Source: Tupaia tana
Taxonomy: Eukaryota > Chordata > Mammalia > Scandentia > Tupaiidae
NCBI GenBank assembly: GCA_026018925.1
Contig: JAKSZU010000007.1
Location: 94,091,501-94,155,500, forward strand
Direction of reading: 5' to 3'
DNA length: 64,000 nucleotides
Of the stretch, positions 63,116 through 64,000 are shown in pieces. Made by a program: the position numbers and the translations under genes. Each line of letters opens with the position of its first letter. Within the stretch, counting starts at the first letter, position 1. The notes beneath the pieces were generated by a model. That model was not told where the DNA came from, ran no database searches, and worked only from the letters and a program-made list of their open reading frames with translations.

Positions 63116-63508
63116 CATTTGCATCCAGTGACTCTCACTACAATGAGCAGAGACATGCTTTGCACCAAGCACTAAGCCTAACACCCCAGATGCTCGGGGC
63201 TCACGGCTGTGACAGGCGGCTTTGACATCACGCCTGCAGCCACCAAGACCTTGTACGTCCTTGCCAGCCCAGCAAGGGCTCCATGGAGGAGGCAGCCCCT
63301 CCTGCTCCCCAGGACTCTAAGTGCACACCGGAGGTGAAGAAGGCAGCTCTGAGCTCCACCACTGTGGTCTCCCCACACGGCTACAAAAGCCAACGGGAAA
63401 CCCTCTGTCCCCTCTTAGGGACACCCCTCCGGTCCTGCGAAGCACTGACATGACATGAAATGCTAAATAAAGTGCTGGCGAACAGTTGTATTGAAAACTT
63501 TCCAGCAG
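63116..63508. other. single-copy DNA
   Basis: Nothing recognised. Confidence 0.42.
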
Positions 63509-63603
63509 GGCCAGCAGGTGGCATGGTGGTTAAGGTGCTAGACTCCCACATCATTGATCACAGTTCAAGTCCAGACCTGGCAGCTTGAAAAATCATAACA
63601 AGG
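63509..63603 (+). mobile_element. SINE family A, head only
   Basis: GGCCAGCAGGTGGCATGGTGG, B box AGTTCAAGTCC, GGCAGCTTGAAAAATCATAA; ends at the young insertion. Confidence 0.9.
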
Positions 63604-63874
63604 AGGGACCAGCAGTTAGCGTAATGGCTATGTCACTGGACTCCCACGTAGTCGACCGCGGTTCGAGTCCCGGACCCGGCGGCTTAAACTCACGCCAGGC
63701 GCGTGTGTGTGCGTGCCCAAGATCCTGAGAGGAGAATGGAGAAGGGATTGCGGCGTGGCCATCCCCCCTGGGGGGTGATTTCCTGCTTTCTATCTCTCTG
63801 TCTCTCTCTGTCTGTCTGGCGAGCGCACGCGCCCTATAGCAAAAACCTCTCCAAAAAAAAAAAAAAAGAAAAAA
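63604..63874 (+). mobile_element. SINE A-long, young
   Basis: GGACCAGCAGTTAGCGTAATGG with perfect A and B boxes, near-consensus body, 3' box GCGCCCTATAGCAAAAACCT and A tail. Target-site duplication AAAAATCATAACAAGG (63,588-63,603 and 63,875-63,890). Confidence 0.98.
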
Positions 63875-63890
63875 AAAAATCATAACAAGG

Positions 63891-64000
63891 GGACCAGCGG
63901 GTGGCGTGGTGGCTAAGGTGCTGGACACTCCCACATTGCCGACTATGGTTCGAGTCCCGGACCTGGTGGTTTGCTTTCTCACTTTCTCTCTGGTCAAACT
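63891..64000 (+). mobile_element. SINE A-short, cut by window end
   Basis: GGACCAGCGGGTGGCGTGGT, B box GGTTCGAGTCC, GGTGGTTTGCTTTCTCACTT, CTCTGGTCAAACT at the edge. Confidence 0.92.

Noticed and set aside
63604..63680. tRNA gene from the A box/B box of a SINE head
   Set aside because: The acceptor and anticodon stems do not pair properly and the sequence continues into a SINE body with A tail and duplication; it is a tRNA-derived promoter, not a tRNA gene.

Overview
The window is nuclear DNA of a placental mammal. It holds no host gene that I can recognise: no multi-exon reading frame, no conserved housekeeping or RNA gene, and no bacterial-style operon. Ancient repeats shared by placental mammals (MIR, L2, L1M, MLT1-type LTRs, an ERV-L pol relic, a MER20-like hAT element) lie under a dense layer of one lineage-specific tRNA-derived SINE family. 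Alu, B1/B2, the rabbit C SINE, AfroSINE, carnivore and equine SINEs are all absent. That argues against primates, murid rodents, lagomorphs, afrotherians, carnivores and horses. A colugo-like (dermopteran) genome is one possibility, but that is a guess from memory of the SINE type, not a demonstration.

SINE names used here. Family A has a tRNA-like head with a perfect A box (TAGCGTAATGG in young copies) and B box (GGTTCGAGTCC). A-long (about 250-280 bp) continues through a CT-rich tract to a conserved 3' box (GCGCCCTATAGCAAAAACC) and an A tail. A-short (about 150-190 bp) jumps from the head to a CT tract and ends in GGTCAAATT followed by an AAATAAATAAA-like tail. Family B is a different, older tRNA-like SINE.

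Layout. 1-2,952: a recent, apparently full-length half-L1 (HAL1-like) retrotransposon (55-2,829) inserted into an A-long SINE. It has ORF1 only, tandem 5' repeats, a duplicated 3' UTR module, an A tail and a 14-bp target-site duplication. 2,953-12,050: a mosaic of ancient L1M pieces, a degraded mariner transposon (7,350-8,680), a mariner MITE and about ten SINEs. 12,050-30,290: GC-rich, mostly single-copy DNA, with several minisatellites, a SINE-free 5-kb stretch (17,350-22,388) and the best conserved-noncoding candidate (20,330-20,960). 30,290-47,000: mixed single-copy and SINE DNA, three minisatellites and MLT1 LTRs. 47,000-50,250: ERV-L relic, minus strand. 50,250-64,000: SINE-dense, two more MLT1 LTRs, MIRs, a conserved-looking element near 60,900, and nested young SINEs at the right edge.

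The elements form one mobilisation economy. Target-site duplications of the young SINEs and of the HAL1 start A-rich, as expected for L1 endonuclease. Neither the SINE nor the ORF1-only HAL1 encodes a reverse transcriptase, so both depend on an L1 not present here. The mariner copy probably gave rise to the short inverted-repeat MITEs. The most interesting item is the complete HAL1-like insertion; second is the AT-rich, homeobox/forkhead-site-rich element near 20.5 kb.
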